Assembly: GCA_900541965.1 (NCBI GenBank)
Contig: UQLN01000006.1
Location: 59,712 to 123,711 of the forward strand
From: an uncultured Parabacteroides sp.
GTDB taxonomy: Bacteria; Bacteroidota; Bacteroidia; Bacteroidales; Tannerellaceae
DNA length: 64,000 nt
Reading direction: 5' to 3'
Within the stretch, counting starts at the first letter, position 1; each line of letters opens with the position of its first letter. Shown piece by piece: positions 8,915-17,740 of the stretch. Position numbers and translations under genes: made by a program. The notes beneath the pieces are model-generated. The model worked only from the letters and a program-made list of their open reading frames with translations. It ran no database searches and had not been told where the DNA came from.

Positions 8915-8941
8915 TAATTAGTGGTTAGGATATATTTCATG

Positions 8942-8973
8942 CCTCCTGCTTACAAAAAGCAGGAGGTTTTTTT
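8942..8973 (+). terminator. Intrinsic terminator after pepD
   Basis: CCTCCTGCTT (8942-8951) pairs perfectly with AAGCAGGAGG (8957-8966) and is followed by a run of T (8967-8972). It separates pepD from the dxs unit. Confidence 0.92.
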
Positions 8974-9037
8974 GTTTGTAAGGTTCGTTCCACTGAAGAA
9001 TGCCTCCGGAAAACTATATTATCTCCCGTTATTTCTT

Positions 9038-9045
9038 TACATTTG
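9038..9045 (+). promoter_or_regulatory. -7 box of the dxs promoter; decides the dxs start
   Basis: TACATTTG is an exact TAnnTTTG box. A TTG inside it (9043) opens the longest reading frame, but it cannot be transcribed as part of the message. The first usable start is the ATG at 9067, about 20 bases downstream. Confidence 0.6.
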
Positions 9046-9066
9046 CCACAAAAAAATAGAGCGATT

Positions 9067-10986
9067 ATGGCGGAATGCAAGGATGACCACATCTTAAATT
9101 CAATCAACTATCCGGAGGACCTGAGAAAATTAGATCCTAAACAGTTGGAGGAAGTATGTGCAGAGTTGCGTCAATATATAATAGATATACTTTCTGAAAA
9201 TCCGGGACATCTGGGTGCAAGCCTGGGCACAGTAGAGTTAACAGTTGCACTACATTATGTTTTTAATACTCCTTATGACCGTATTGTATGGGACGTAGGA
9301 CATCAGGCTTACGGGCATAAAATATTGACCGGGCGAAGAAATTCTTTTCATACACTTCGTAAACATGGCGGAATAAGCGGTTTTCCGAATCCGGCTGAAA
9401 GCCCTTTTGATGCTTTTATTGCAGGGCATGCATCAACTTCTATTTCGGCAGCTATGGGTATGTCGGTTGCTTCAGCTTTAAAGAATGAACAAGACAGGCA
9501 TGTGATTGCAGTTATAGGGGATGGGGCTATGACTGGAGGTCTGGCATTTGAAGGGTTGAACAATGCTTCGGCCAACCCTAATAATTTGTTGATTATATTG
9601 AATGATAATGATATGGCGATAGACCATTCGGTTGGTGGTTTGAGCCAGTATCTGGTGGATATAACGACGAGTCAGACTTACAATAAGATGCGTTATGATG
9701 TGTATCGCGGTTTGCGTAAGATGAAACTGATAAATGATGACCGTCGTGAGAATATCCTCCGTTTTAACAATAGCTTGAAAGCTTTGCTTACGCAGCAGCA
9801 TAATTTGTTCGAAGGTTTCAGTATTCGTTATTTCGGTCCGATAGATGGGCATGACATTCATTATTTACTGAAAGTTTTGAATGATATAAAAGATATGCAG
9901 GGCCCCAAGTTGTTGCATATTAAAACGAAAAAAGGAAAAGGTTTTAAGCCGGCAGAAGAATCTGCTACGGAATGGCACGCTCCAGGGCTGTTTAACAAAG
10001 AAACAGGAGAGCGTATTATAGTTCATAGACTGGATGAACCACAACTTTATCAGGATGTTTTCGGACATACTTTAGTGGAGCTGGCAGAACAGGATGAACG
10101 TATTGTGGGGATAACGCCTGCCATGCCCACCGGTTGTTCCATGACTTATATGATGAAAGCTTTTCCGCAGCGTGCATTTGATGTGGGTATTGCAGAAGGA
10201 CATGCTGTGACATTCTCTGCCGGATTGGCAAAGGAAGGGATGATACCGTTCTGTAACATTTATTCCTCTTTTATGCAGCGGGCTTATGACATGGTGATTC
10301 ATGATGTAGCAATCCAGAAACTTCATATGGTGATGTGTCTCGACCGTGCCGGATTGGTAGGGGAGGATGGAGCTACCCACCATGGCGTATTTGATTTAGC
10401 TTATTTGCGACCGGTACCTAATCTGGTTATTTCATCCCCATTGAATGAATGGGACTTGCGTAATTTGATGTATACCGGATATAAAGAGTACGACGGTCCG
10501 TTTGTGATTCGCTATCCGCGTGGAAAAGGAGAGAAGAAAGATTGGCGTAACCCGATGCAGATTTTACCGATAGGAAAAGGCAAGAAGCTGCGTGAAGGGA
10601 ATGACTTGGCAATACTCTCGTTGGGACCGATTGGCAATGAAGTAATAAAAGCGATAAAAGAGGTGGAAGGAGAAGGCATCTCAGTCGCACATTATGATAT
10701 GATTTATTTGAAACCGATAGATGAAGAACTTTTGCATGAAATCGCTAAGAAGTTCTCTCGTATCATAACGGTGGAAAATGGTGTTATGCAAGGAGGCCTG
10801 GGAAGTGCAGTCCTTGAATTTATGGCAGACAATGATTATACGACGCATGTAAAACGGATAGGTGTTCCGGATTCGTTTATTGAACATGGTTCTGTAAACG
10901 AACAGTATAAGTTGTGTGGTATCGATGCTTCTAGCATTGCAGGCCTGTTGAGAATTGAGTATGAAAAATTGAATAAGAAAGATTGA
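9067..10986 (+). CDS. dxs: 1-deoxy-D-xylulose-5-phosphate synthase
   Basis: Dxs condenses pyruvate and glyceraldehyde 3-phosphate to 1-deoxyxylulose 5-phosphate, the entry step of the MEP isoprenoid pathway; the product also feeds thiamine and pyridoxal. The 639 residues from the ATG at 9067 show the thiamine diphosphate site: GHQAYGHKILTGRR, the GDGAMTGGLAFEGLNNA...NDNDMAI metal/diphosphate motif, and the second-domain EGHAVTFSAGLAKEG and DRAGLVGEDGATHHG, which bears the conserved HH. The C-terminal transketolase domain ends at IEYEKLNKKD. trkA follows after 33 bases, so co-transcription is likely. Confidence 0.97.
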   Translation: MAECKDDHILNSINYPEDLRKLDPKQLEEVCAELRQYIIDILSENPGHLGASLGTVELTVALHYVFNTPYDRIVWDVGHQAYGHKILTGRRNSFHTLRKHGGISGFPNPAESPFDAFIAGHASTSISAAMGMSVASALKNEQDRHVIAVIGDGAMTGGLAFEGLNNASANPNNLLIILNDNDMAIDHSVGGLSQYLVDITTSQTYNKMRYDVYRGLRKMKLINDDRRENILRFNNSLKALLTQQHNLFEGFSIRYFGPIDGHDIHYLLKVLNDIKDMQGPKLLHIKTKKGKGFKPAEESATEWHAPGLFNKETGERIIVHRLDEPQLYQDVFGHTLVELAEQDERIVGITPAMPTGCSMTYMMKAFPQRAFDVGIAEGHAVTFSAGLAKEGMIPFCNIYSSFMQRAYDMVIHDVAIQKLHMVMCLDRAGLVGEDGATHHGVFDLAYLRPVPNLVISSPLNEWDLRNLMYTGYKEYDGPFVIRYPRGKGEKKDWRNPMQILPIGKGKKLREGNDLAILSLGPIGNEVIKAIKEVEGEGISVAHYDMIYLKPIDEELLHEIAKKFSRIITVENGVMQGGLGSAVLEFMADNDYTTHVKRIGVPDSFIEHGSVNEQYKLCGIDASSIAGLLRIEYEKLNKKD

Positions 10987-11019
10987 CAAACCGCTTTGGT
11001 ATATGTCAGTTATTGAAGT

Positions 11020-12357
11020 ATGAAAATTATTATAGCCGGAGCAGGTGAAGTCGGGACGCATTTAGCAAAAATGTTGTCACAAGAGAAACAGGATATTATC
11101 CTGATGGACCCGAATGAAGAGCGTTTGAATTTTACGAATTCAAGTATGGAAGTATTGCCAATGGTGGGCAACCCTACATCCATACGCGATTTGGAAGAAG
11201 CAGGAATCCGGAAAGCGGACTTGTTTATCAGTGTGACACCTGAAGAGACAACGAATGTTACAGCCAGTATCCTGGCATCCAAATTGGGGGCCCGTAAGAC
11301 GCTTACCCGTATCAATAATTATGAGTATTTGCTGCCAAAGAATAAGGAGTTGTTTGAAAAAATGGGGATTAATTCGATGATTTACCCGGAAATGCTGGCA
11401 GCGAAAGAAATAGTGACGGCAGTACGTCGTCCGTGGGCACGCCAGTATTGGGAATTGTTCGGAGGTGCTCTTATCCTGATTGGTGTGAAAGTCAGAGACA
11501 ACTCAAGATTGGTAGATAAACTTCTTTCCGAATTGTTGAATGAGCAGAAATTATATCATATAGTGGCTATCAAGCGACAAAATGAAACTGTTATACCGCG
11601 TGGTACAGATAAAATTTTGTCGGGAGATATCGTTTTCTTCACTACAACGAAAGACTATGTAGAGGATGTACGGATGCATGCCGGGAAGAAAGATCCGGAA
11701 GTGAAAAAAGTGATAATTATGGGAGGAAGCCGTATTGCCATACGTACCTGCCAGTACCTCCCTAATAATATTCGCGTAAAAGTTATCGAAACCAATAAGG
11801 AAAAGAGTCATCGTATTGCTGAAGTCGTTCCCAGCAATGTTTTGATTATAAATGGCGACGGACGTGATACGGAGTTGTTGATGCAGGAAGGCATCCAGGA
11901 TGCACAGGCTTTCATTGCATTGACGGAAAATTCCAGTACGAACATACTGGCTTGTTTGGCTGCAAAACGATATGGAGTATTCAAAACTATCGCAAAGATT
12001 GAGAATATTGATTATATTCCTTTGGGAGAAAGTATGGATATTGGCTCTGTAATTAATAAGAAACTGATAGCTGCAAGTTATATTTACCAGTTCCTGTTGG
12101 ATGCGGATGTCTCGAATGTGAAATGTCTTACTTTTGCAAATGCAGACGTTGCAGAGTTGGTTGCGCGTCCGAATTCCAAGATAACCCGGAAGCAGGTGAA
12201 AGATTTGCATTTGCCGAAAGACATGACATTAGGAGGGTTAATCCGTGACGGGGTTCCAATGATGATTAAAGGTGATACCCAGATACAGGCATACGACCAT
12301 GTTGTTGTATTCTGCCTGGATACGGCAATGCGCAAATTAGAAGACTTCTTTAATTAA
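11020..12357 (+). CDS. trkA: Trk system potassium uptake protein TrkA
   Basis: TrkA is the cytoplasmic nucleotide-binding regulator of the TrkH potassium channel. The 445 residues hold two RCK units, each with a Rossmann RCK_N domain and an RCK_C domain: the first begins KIIIAGAGEVGTHLAKML and the second VKKVIIMGGSRIAIRTCQYL. Both GxGxxG-like NAD(H)/ATP loops are visible, although the second is the degenerate GGSRIA. trkH begins 4 bases after the stop, so the pair is translationally tight. The chain with dxs upstream appears to be one operon. Confidence 0.96.
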   Translation: MKIIIAGAGEVGTHLAKMLSQEKQDIILMDPNEERLNFTNSSMEVLPMVGNPTSIRDLEEAGIRKADLFISVTPEETTNVTASILASKLGARKTLTRINNYEYLLPKNKELFEKMGINSMIYPEMLAAKEIVTAVRRPWARQYWELFGGALILIGVKVRDNSRLVDKLLSELLNEQKLYHIVAIKRQNETVIPRGTDKILSGDIVFFTTTKDYVEDVRMHAGKKDPEVKKVIIMGGSRIAIRTCQYLPNNIRVKVIETNKEKSHRIAEVVPSNVLIINGDGRDTELLMQEGIQDAQAFIALTENSSTNILACLAAKRYGVFKTIAKIENIDYIPLGESMDIGSVINKKLIAASYIYQFLLDADVSNVKCLTFANADVAELVARPNSKITRKQVKDLHLPKDMTLGGLIRDGVPMMIKGDTQIQAYDHVVVFCLDTAMRKLEDFFN

Positions 12358-12361
12358 AGTT

Positions 12362-13816
12362 ATGCTGAATTTTCGTTTTATATTGAAAATGCTGGGAGGG
12401 ATATTTATTCTTGAAACATTCTTCATGTTGGCGGCTACGGTGGTTTCGTTTCTTAGCAATGGGGAAGACTTGATTCCTTTACTGAAATCCTGTGGGATCA
12501 TGTTTGGAACAGGACTTTTGTTCTATGCAATAGGCTTCCGTGCAAATGAATATAATGCAGGGCGGCGTGAAGGGATGTTGGTCGTCACTCTTACCTGGAT
12601 ATTTTGTTCCTTATTGGGAATGCTTCCATTCTATTTAGGAGGATATATACCTACAATAACTGATGCTTTTTTTGAAACAATGTCCGGTTTTACGACAACC
12701 GGTTCTACCATTCTTACAGATGTGGAGGCTCTGCCACACGGTGTGTTATTTTGGCGAAGTCTGACTCAGTGGCAGGGAGGTATTGGTATTATCGTCTTTA
12801 CTGTAGCGCTATTACCTATTTTAGGCGGAGGGGCGGCACAAATGTTTGATGCGGAGACTCCAGGCATTACACATGAGCGTTTCCGTCCGCGTGTAGCCCA
12901 GGTTGCTAAACGGCTTTGGGGTATCTATTTATTTTTTACTGCAATATTGATTGGTTTACTTTGGGTAGGACCAATGGATTTCTTTGATGCGGTGAATCAT
13001 GCGATGACCACTATGGCAACAGGTGGATACTCCACTAAAAATGCGAGTGTGGCTTATTGGGATTCTGCCTATATAGATTATGTGATTACGGTGTTTATGT
13101 GTATCGGGGCTACCAATATGACTCTTTTTTATTTCTTTTTCAATGGAAAATTCAGCAAGTTGTTTAAGGATGAAGAAGCTCGTTGGTTTTATATTTTTGT
13201 AGTTGTCACGATGTTGATAGTTACCGTTTATCTGGTTTTGAAAGGTATATATCCTGATTTCCTTACGGCATTTCGTTTTGCATCTTTTCAGGTTGCCACT
13301 TTGGTTTCTACATGTGGTTTTGCTACAGCCGATTTTATACCTTGGGGACCATTCTTTTGGTTAATCGCGATTATTTTGATGATCGTTTGCGGTTGTGCCG
13401 GTTCAACCAGTGGAGGACTGAAAACAGGACGCGTTATGATTCTTACTAAGAACCTGCTGAATGAATTTAAAAAGCGGACACATCCGCATGCCGTATTGCC
13501 TGTTAGAGTGAACGAGCATGTATTATCTTCCGAGATTGTGTTCCGTGTATTGTCTTTTGCTTTTATTTATATAAGCCTGATCGTATTAGGATGTTTATTA
13601 TTGCTGGTAGATGGGTTGGGTTTTGAGGAAGCTGTGGGATCGGCTGTGTCGGCTGTGAGTAATACCGGTCCGGGGCTTGGCAGTGTTGGACCTGTCGGGA
13701 ATTTCTCTGGATTACCTGATTTTTCCAAATGGGTATTGGCTATGTTGATGATGGTAGGACGTTTGGAAATATTTACGGTAGTTACCATTCTTTTACCTGG
13801 TTTCTGGAAACAATAA
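12362..13816 (+). CDS. trkH: Trk potassium uptake channel TrkH
   Basis: TrkH is the membrane pore subunit for potassium import. The 484 residues contain the fourfold pore-loop arrangement; selectivity loops can be read at ETMSGFTTTGSTIL, HAMTTMATGGYST, ATLVSTCGFATAD and AVSNTGPGLGSVGP. About ten membrane helices are visible. The C-terminus ends with the family's LMMVGRLEIFTVVTILLPGFW. It is immediately downstream of trkA (4-base gap) and 13 bases upstream of the SMP-30-like gene. Confidence 0.96.
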   Translation: MLNFRFILKMLGGIFILETFFMLAATVVSFLSNGEDLIPLLKSCGIMFGTGLLFYAIGFRANEYNAGRREGMLVVTLTWIFCSLLGMLPFYLGGYIPTITDAFFETMSGFTTTGSTILTDVEALPHGVLFWRSLTQWQGGIGIIVFTVALLPILGGGAAQMFDAETPGITHERFRPRVAQVAKRLWGIYLFFTAILIGLLWVGPMDFFDAVNHAMTTMATGGYSTKNASVAYWDSAYIDYVITVFMCIGATNMTLFYFFFNGKFSKLFKDEEARWFYIFVVVTMLIVTVYLVLKGIYPDFLTAFRFASFQVATLVSTCGFATADFIPWGPFFWLIAIILMIVCGCAGSTSGGLKTGRVMILTKNLLNEFKKRTHPHAVLPVRVNEHVLSSEIVFRVLSFAFIYISLIVLGCLLLLVDGLGFEEAVGSAVSAVSNTGPGLGSVGPVGNFSGLPDFSKWVLAMLMMVGRLEIFTVVTILLPGFWKQ

Positions 13817-13829
13817 AACAAGAACGTAT

Positions 13830-14714
13830 ATGAAAACACAAATGATGTTATTAACCTTTATTGGTAGTATCTTTTTATTGCCAGGATTTGCTCAGAATAT
13901 AGCAAAACCGGAGACTACGGATTTATTGCCGGAACATACATTTACTTCTGGAATAGAAGGGCCTGCAACGGATGAAGCTGGAAACTTATATGCTGTTAAT
14001 TATGAGAAGGAAGGAACAATCGGCATTGTTCATCCGGATGGAACACATGCTTGTTTTGTAGTACTTCCGGAAGGTTCTACGGGAAATAGCATCTGCTTTA
14101 ATAAAGAAGGAAATATGTTGGTTGCAGATTATACCGGGCATAATATCCTGAAAGTAGATATGAAAACTAAAGCAATATCCATCTATGCCCATGAACCGAA
14201 AATGAACCAGCCGAATGATATGGCTCTTGCTCCCAATGGAAATCTGTATGCCAGTGACCCGGACTGGAAAAATAAAAAAGGTCAGCTTTGGTTGGTTAAC
14301 CCCAATGGTAAAGTCTCCTTGCTGGAAGGTAATATGGGAACAACAAATGGGATCGAGGTAAGTCCTGATGGCAAAAAACTTTATGTGAATGAATCTGCCC
14401 AGTTAAAAGTTTGGGCATATGATATTCAGTCGAATGGGACATTAAAAAATAAGCGGCTGATACATACTTTTGAGGGGTATGGTATGGATGGTATGTGTTG
14501 TGATATAAAAGGAAATATCTACCTCTGCCGATATGATAAAGGAACCGTCGTTCTGTTGAGTCCCAAAGGCAAGCTGCTGCGTGAAATCTGGCTGAAAGGT
14601 AAGCAACCTTCAAATATTACTTTTGGAGGTCCGGAAAATAAGACTTGTTATATTACCTTGCAAGACCGGGGATGTTTTGAAACCTTCCGTTCAGAATATC
14701 CGGGAAGGAAATAA
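13830..14714 (+). CDS. Secreted SMP-30/gluconolactonase-like beta-propeller protein
   Basis: This 294-residue protein has a signal peptide (MKTQMMLLTFIGSIFLLPGFAQ, probable cleavage before or after the Gln) and an SMP-30/Gluconolactonase/LRE-like six-bladed propeller. Typical blade strings are GIEGPATDEAGNLYAVNY, GNSICFNKEGNMLVADYTGHNIL, MNQPNDMALAPNGNLYASDPDW and TTNGIEVSPDGKKLYVNES. The last carries the N-G-I-E/S-x-D-G-K-x-L-Y metal-site pattern of the family. It probably hydrolyses a sugar lactone in the periplasm, but the substrate cannot be read from sequence. It follows trkH by 13 bases and may be co-transcribed. Confidence 0.85.
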   Translation: MKTQMMLLTFIGSIFLLPGFAQNIAKPETTDLLPEHTFTSGIEGPATDEAGNLYAVNYEKEGTIGIVHPDGTHACFVVLPEGSTGNSICFNKEGNMLVADYTGHNILKVDMKTKAISIYAHEPKMNQPNDMALAPNGNLYASDPDWKNKKGQLWLVNPNGKVSLLEGNMGTTNGIEVSPDGKKLYVNESAQLKVWAYDIQSNGTLKNKRLIHTFEGYGMDGMCCDIKGNIYLCRYDKGTVVLLSPKGKLLREIWLKGKQPSNITFGGPENKTCYITLQDRGCFETFRSEYPGRK

Positions 14715-14737
14715 GCTGTTAGTATAGCGGATGGTTG

Positions 14738-15436
14738 TTAAAACATATGATAACCTTTTAACTCTTTCCGCAAAGCTTTGGATTTATTATTTGTAACCTC
14801 ATCCATTAGTTTCCAGAAACGGTCGCTATGATTCATTTCCACCGTATGGCAAAGTTCATGTAAAAGAACATAATCAATCAGGTGCCAGGGAAGAAGCATC
14901 AGGGAAAGGGAAAGATTGATACTTTTCCGCGGAGTACAACTGCCCCAATGAGTTTTGCTATTGAATATTTTTATTCCTGTGCAGGTAAATTTATGCAGGG
15001 AAGCAAGTTGCATCAATCGCTGAGGCAATAACCTTACAGCCTCGTGACGAAGTGCTTTCTCTAAAAAACTTTTCAATAATTTCTGGACTCTTTCATCTGT
15101 AAAATCCGTTTGTGCAGGACAAGCGATATGTAAAATTTCTTTATCCAGTGTCATGTAAAAATTTGTCCGGTCGGAGCGGAATATGTGGACGCTGAAACTT
15201 GCAGTCTGCATTTCAGCTTTATCAGTCAGCAAAGGCTGTGCAGGATGTTTGGCTAATGCGACTTTCAATTTTTCCTTATTTTCCCGGATAAAGGCAAGCA
15301 TACGCGTCTCGTCTCCATTGACAGGCATTGTTGCAGTAATGGCTCCTTTGGATATTTTCAGCGTATAGCGGGTTGCCCGTGGGCTAATACGGAGAAGGAT
15401 GGTGCCTAAATCATTATCGTGTATCTTCTTTTCCAT
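14738..15436 (-). CDS. YgjP-like zinc metallopeptidase (DUF45 / M48-like)
   Basis: This 232-residue protein has the YgjP/DUF45 (PF01863) layout. It carries the WGSCT block (about 164-168), a strand-loop NLSLSLMLLPWHLIDYVLLHELCHTVEMNHSDRFW, and the zinc motif HELCH at 193-197 with a third ligand His203 in NHSDRFW. Members are SprT/WSS1-like minigluzincins; their targets are mostly unknown. The gene is convergent with the SMP-30 gene and divergent from gpmI. Confidence 0.88.
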   Translation of the reverse strand: MEKKIHDNDLGTILLRISPRATRYTLKISKGAITATMPVNGDETRMLAFIRENKEKLKVALAKHPAQPLLTDKAEMQTASFSVHIFRSDRTNFYMTLDKEILHIACPAQTDFTDERVQKLLKSFLEKALRHEAVRLLPQRLMQLASLHKFTCTGIKIFNSKTHWGSCTPRKSINLSLSLMLLPWHLIDYVLLHELCHTVEMNHSDRFWKLMDEVTNNKSKALRKELKGYHMF

Positions 15437-15488
15437 ATCGTTTGCAAAAGTAATACTTTATGAACAAAGAATATACAGTAGAATTACT

Positions 15489-15496
15489 TATCTTTG
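15489..15496 (+). promoter_or_regulatory. -7 box of the gpmI promoter
   Basis: TATCTTTG, an exact TAnnTTTG match, 39 bases before the gpmI ATG. A -33 TTG at the usual distance is not evident. Confidence 0.5.
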
Positions 15497-15534
15497 CACC
15501 CGATTTAGGGAATTAATTATTAAACAATAGAATC

Positions 15535-17058
15535 ATGAGCAAGAAAGCGCTATTACTGATTTGCGACGGCTGGGGAATTGGCGACCGCGGAAAAGACGAT
15601 GTAATTTATAACACTCCTACTCCTTATTGGGATGAATTATTGAAAAACTATCCGAACTCTCAACTTCAGGCTTCAGGTGAAAATGTTGGTTTGCCTGACG
15701 GACAGATGGGTAATTCGGAAGTAGGTCACTTGAATATTGGTGCCGGACGCGTGGTTTACCAGGATTTGGTAAAGATCAACCTCGCTTGTCGTAATAACTC
15801 TATTATGGAAAACCCGGAAATCAAACGTGCTTATAGCTATGCGAAAGAAAAAGGCAAGCAGATTCATTTCATGGGACTTGTTTCTGATGGTGGTGTACAT
15901 AGCTCGTTAGAACACCTGTTCAAACTGACAGATATAGCGAAAGAATACGGAATAGACAAAGCATACGTTCACTGCTTTATGGATGGTCGTGATACCGACC
16001 CGAAGAGCGGTAAAGGTTTTATAGAGCAACTCTCCGAACACCTGAAGACTACAGGCGGAAAGATTGCTTCTATCATCGGGCGTTATTATGCTATGGACCG
16101 TGACAAACGTTGGGAACGCGTAAAAGAAGCTTACGACCTGCTGGTAAATGGTAAAGGTAAAGAAGCTGAATGCATGGTAAAAGCCATGGAAGAATCTTAT
16201 GCTGAAGGTATAACTGACGAATTCATCAAACCGATTGTACATGTGGAAAACGGCAAGCCGGTTGCAACTATCGAAGAAGGTGATGTTGTTATTTTCTTCA
16301 ACTATCGTAACGACCGTGCAAAAGAACTTACAGTTGTTCTGACACAGCAGGATATGCCGGAAGTAGAAATGGTAACAATTCCAGGTTTGCAGTATTTCTG
16401 TATGACTCCGTACGATGCTAATTTTAAAGGTGTATACATCCTGTTTGACAAGGAAAATGTAGAAAATACATTAGGTGAATATGTTGCTTCAAAAGGCAAA
16501 ACACAGTTGCATATTGCAGAAACAGAAAAGTATGCACATGTGACATTCTTCTTTAACGGCGGACGTGAAGCTCCGTATGCCGAAGAAGAACGTATCCTGG
16601 TTCCTTCTCCTAAAGTCGCTACTTATGACCTGAAGCCGGAAATGAGTGCTTACGAAGTAAAAGATAAACTGGTTGAGGCTATCAATACACAGAAATATGA
16701 CTTTATCGTTTGTAACTATGCAAATGGTGATATGGTAGGTCATACCGGTATCTATGAAGCCATAGAAAAAGCGGTTGTTGCTGTTGACGCTTGCCTGCAC
16801 GATACAGTGGAAGCAGCAAAAGCAAACGGTTATGAGGTAATTATCATTGCCGACCACGGTAATGCCGACCATGCTTTGAATGAAGACGGAACTCCGAATA
16901 CAGCTCACTCTTTGAATCCAGTTCCTTTTGTATATGTAACAGAAAACAAGGATGCAAAAGTTGAAAACGGTATTCTTGCAGACGTTGCTCCTTCTATCCT
17001 TCATATCATGGGGCTGGAACAACCGAAAGAAATGACCGGACGCAATTTGATTAAATAA
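15535..17058 (+). CDS. gpmI: 2,3-bisphosphoglycerate-independent phosphoglycerate mutase
   Basis: GpmI interconverts 3- and 2-phosphoglycerate in glycolysis using two Mn2+ ions and a phosphoserine intermediate. The 507 residues match the family. Visible features are the metal site LLICDGWGIG (Asp11), the nucleophile Ser61 within GQMGNSEVGHLNIGAGR, the FMDGRDTDP and FFNYRNDRAKEL substrate loops, and the C-terminal alkaline-phosphatase-like IIADHGNADH. It has its own -7 box and a candidate terminator, so it is probably monocistronic. Confidence 0.97.
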   Translation: MSKKALLLICDGWGIGDRGKDDVIYNTPTPYWDELLKNYPNSQLQASGENVGLPDGQMGNSEVGHLNIGAGRVVYQDLVKINLACRNNSIMENPEIKRAYSYAKEKGKQIHFMGLVSDGGVHSSLEHLFKLTDIAKEYGIDKAYVHCFMDGRDTDPKSGKGFIEQLSEHLKTTGGKIASIIGRYYAMDRDKRWERVKEAYDLLVNGKGKEAECMVKAMEESYAEGITDEFIKPIVHVENGKPVATIEEGDVVIFFNYRNDRAKELTVVLTQQDMPEVEMVTIPGLQYFCMTPYDANFKGVYILFDKENVENTLGEYVASKGKTQLHIAETEKYAHVTFFFNGGREAPYAEEERILVPSPKVATYDLKPEMSAYEVKDKLVEAINTQKYDFIVCNYANGDMVGHTGIYEAIEKAVVAVDACLHDTVEAAKANGYEVIIIADHGNADHALNEDGTPNTAHSLNPVPFVYVTENKDAKVENGILADVAPSILHIMGLEQPKEMTGRNLIK

Positions 17059-17073
17059 TTCTTTTGAAAATAT

Positions 17074-17124
17074 ATTCCCCTTTTGAAATTCGTTTTTATA
17101 CGTTTTTCAGGAGGGGATTTTCTT
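17074..17124 (+). terminator. Probable terminator after gpmI
   Basis: An imperfect hairpin pairs ATTCCCCTTTTGAAA (17074-17088) with TTTTCAGGAGGGGAT (17104-17118), followed by TTTTCTT. It lies between gpmI and the next same-strand gene. Confidence 0.6.
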
Positions 17125-17153
17125 ATATCCAAAATAAGTTCATAGTTCTATAG

Positions 17154-17735
17154 ATGATACAAATAGATGATACGTTAGTCAGCCTCGATGTGTTGGAAAG
17201 TAAATTCATATGTGATCTGTCCCATTGCAAGGGGATTTGTTGCGTAGAAGGTGATTCCGGTGCTCCTTTGTTGGAAGAAGAGGTTGCAGAACTGGAAAAA
17301 GCATTGCCTGTTATTTGGGATGATCTTTCTCCGGAAGCGCAGGATATTATCGATAAACAAGGCGTTTCTTATGTTGATGTAGAGGGGGATTTGGTAACTT
17401 CTATCGTTAATAACAAAGATTGTGTCTTTACCTGCTATGATGCGGATGGAACTTGTAAATGTGCGATAGAAAAAGCTTATCGTGCTGGCAAACTCTCTTT
17501 TTACAAACCTGTATCCTGTCATCTTTATCCGATCCGCGTGACTGAATATGATACATTTAGTGCTGTAAATTACCACCGCTGGGAGATATGCAAAGCTGCA
17601 GAAGTGTTAGGTGAAAAAGCAGGAATGCCTGTTTATAAATATTTGAAAGAACCGTTAATCAGGCGGTTTGGTACAGATTGGTATGACAGCCTTGAAGAGG
17701 TTGCCATAGAATGGGAAAAACAGAATAACAAATAA
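17154..17735 (+). CDS. DUF3109 family cysteine-rich protein
   Basis: This 193-residue protein matches the DUF3109 (PF11307) pattern common in Bacteroidetes. It has ten cysteines in three groups: C20-x4-C25-x3-C29-C30 near the N-terminus; C90-x3-C94-x6-C101-x-C103; and C122 followed by C146. This resembles the YkgJ-type zinc or iron-sulfur cluster proteins, so metal binding is likely, but no biochemical role is established. The 3' end is 5 bases from the convergent GlsB-like gene. Confidence 0.85.
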   Translation: MIQIDDTLVSLDVLESKFICDLSHCKGICCVEGDSGAPLLEEEVAELEKALPVIWDDLSPEAQDIIDKQGVSYVDVEGDLVTSIVNNKDCVFTCYDADGTCKCAIEKAYRAGKLSFYKPVSCHLYPIRVTEYDTFSAVNYHRWEICKAAEVLGEKAGMPVYKYLKEPLIRRFGTDWYDSLEEVAIEWEKQNNK

Positions 17736-17740
17736 AAAAG

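Noticed and set aside
11551..12210. A 219-codon minus-strand frame opposite trkA
   Set aside because: Antisense to an intact trkA, with no promoter, no domain and an unusual His/Cys/Phe-rich composition typical of shadows.
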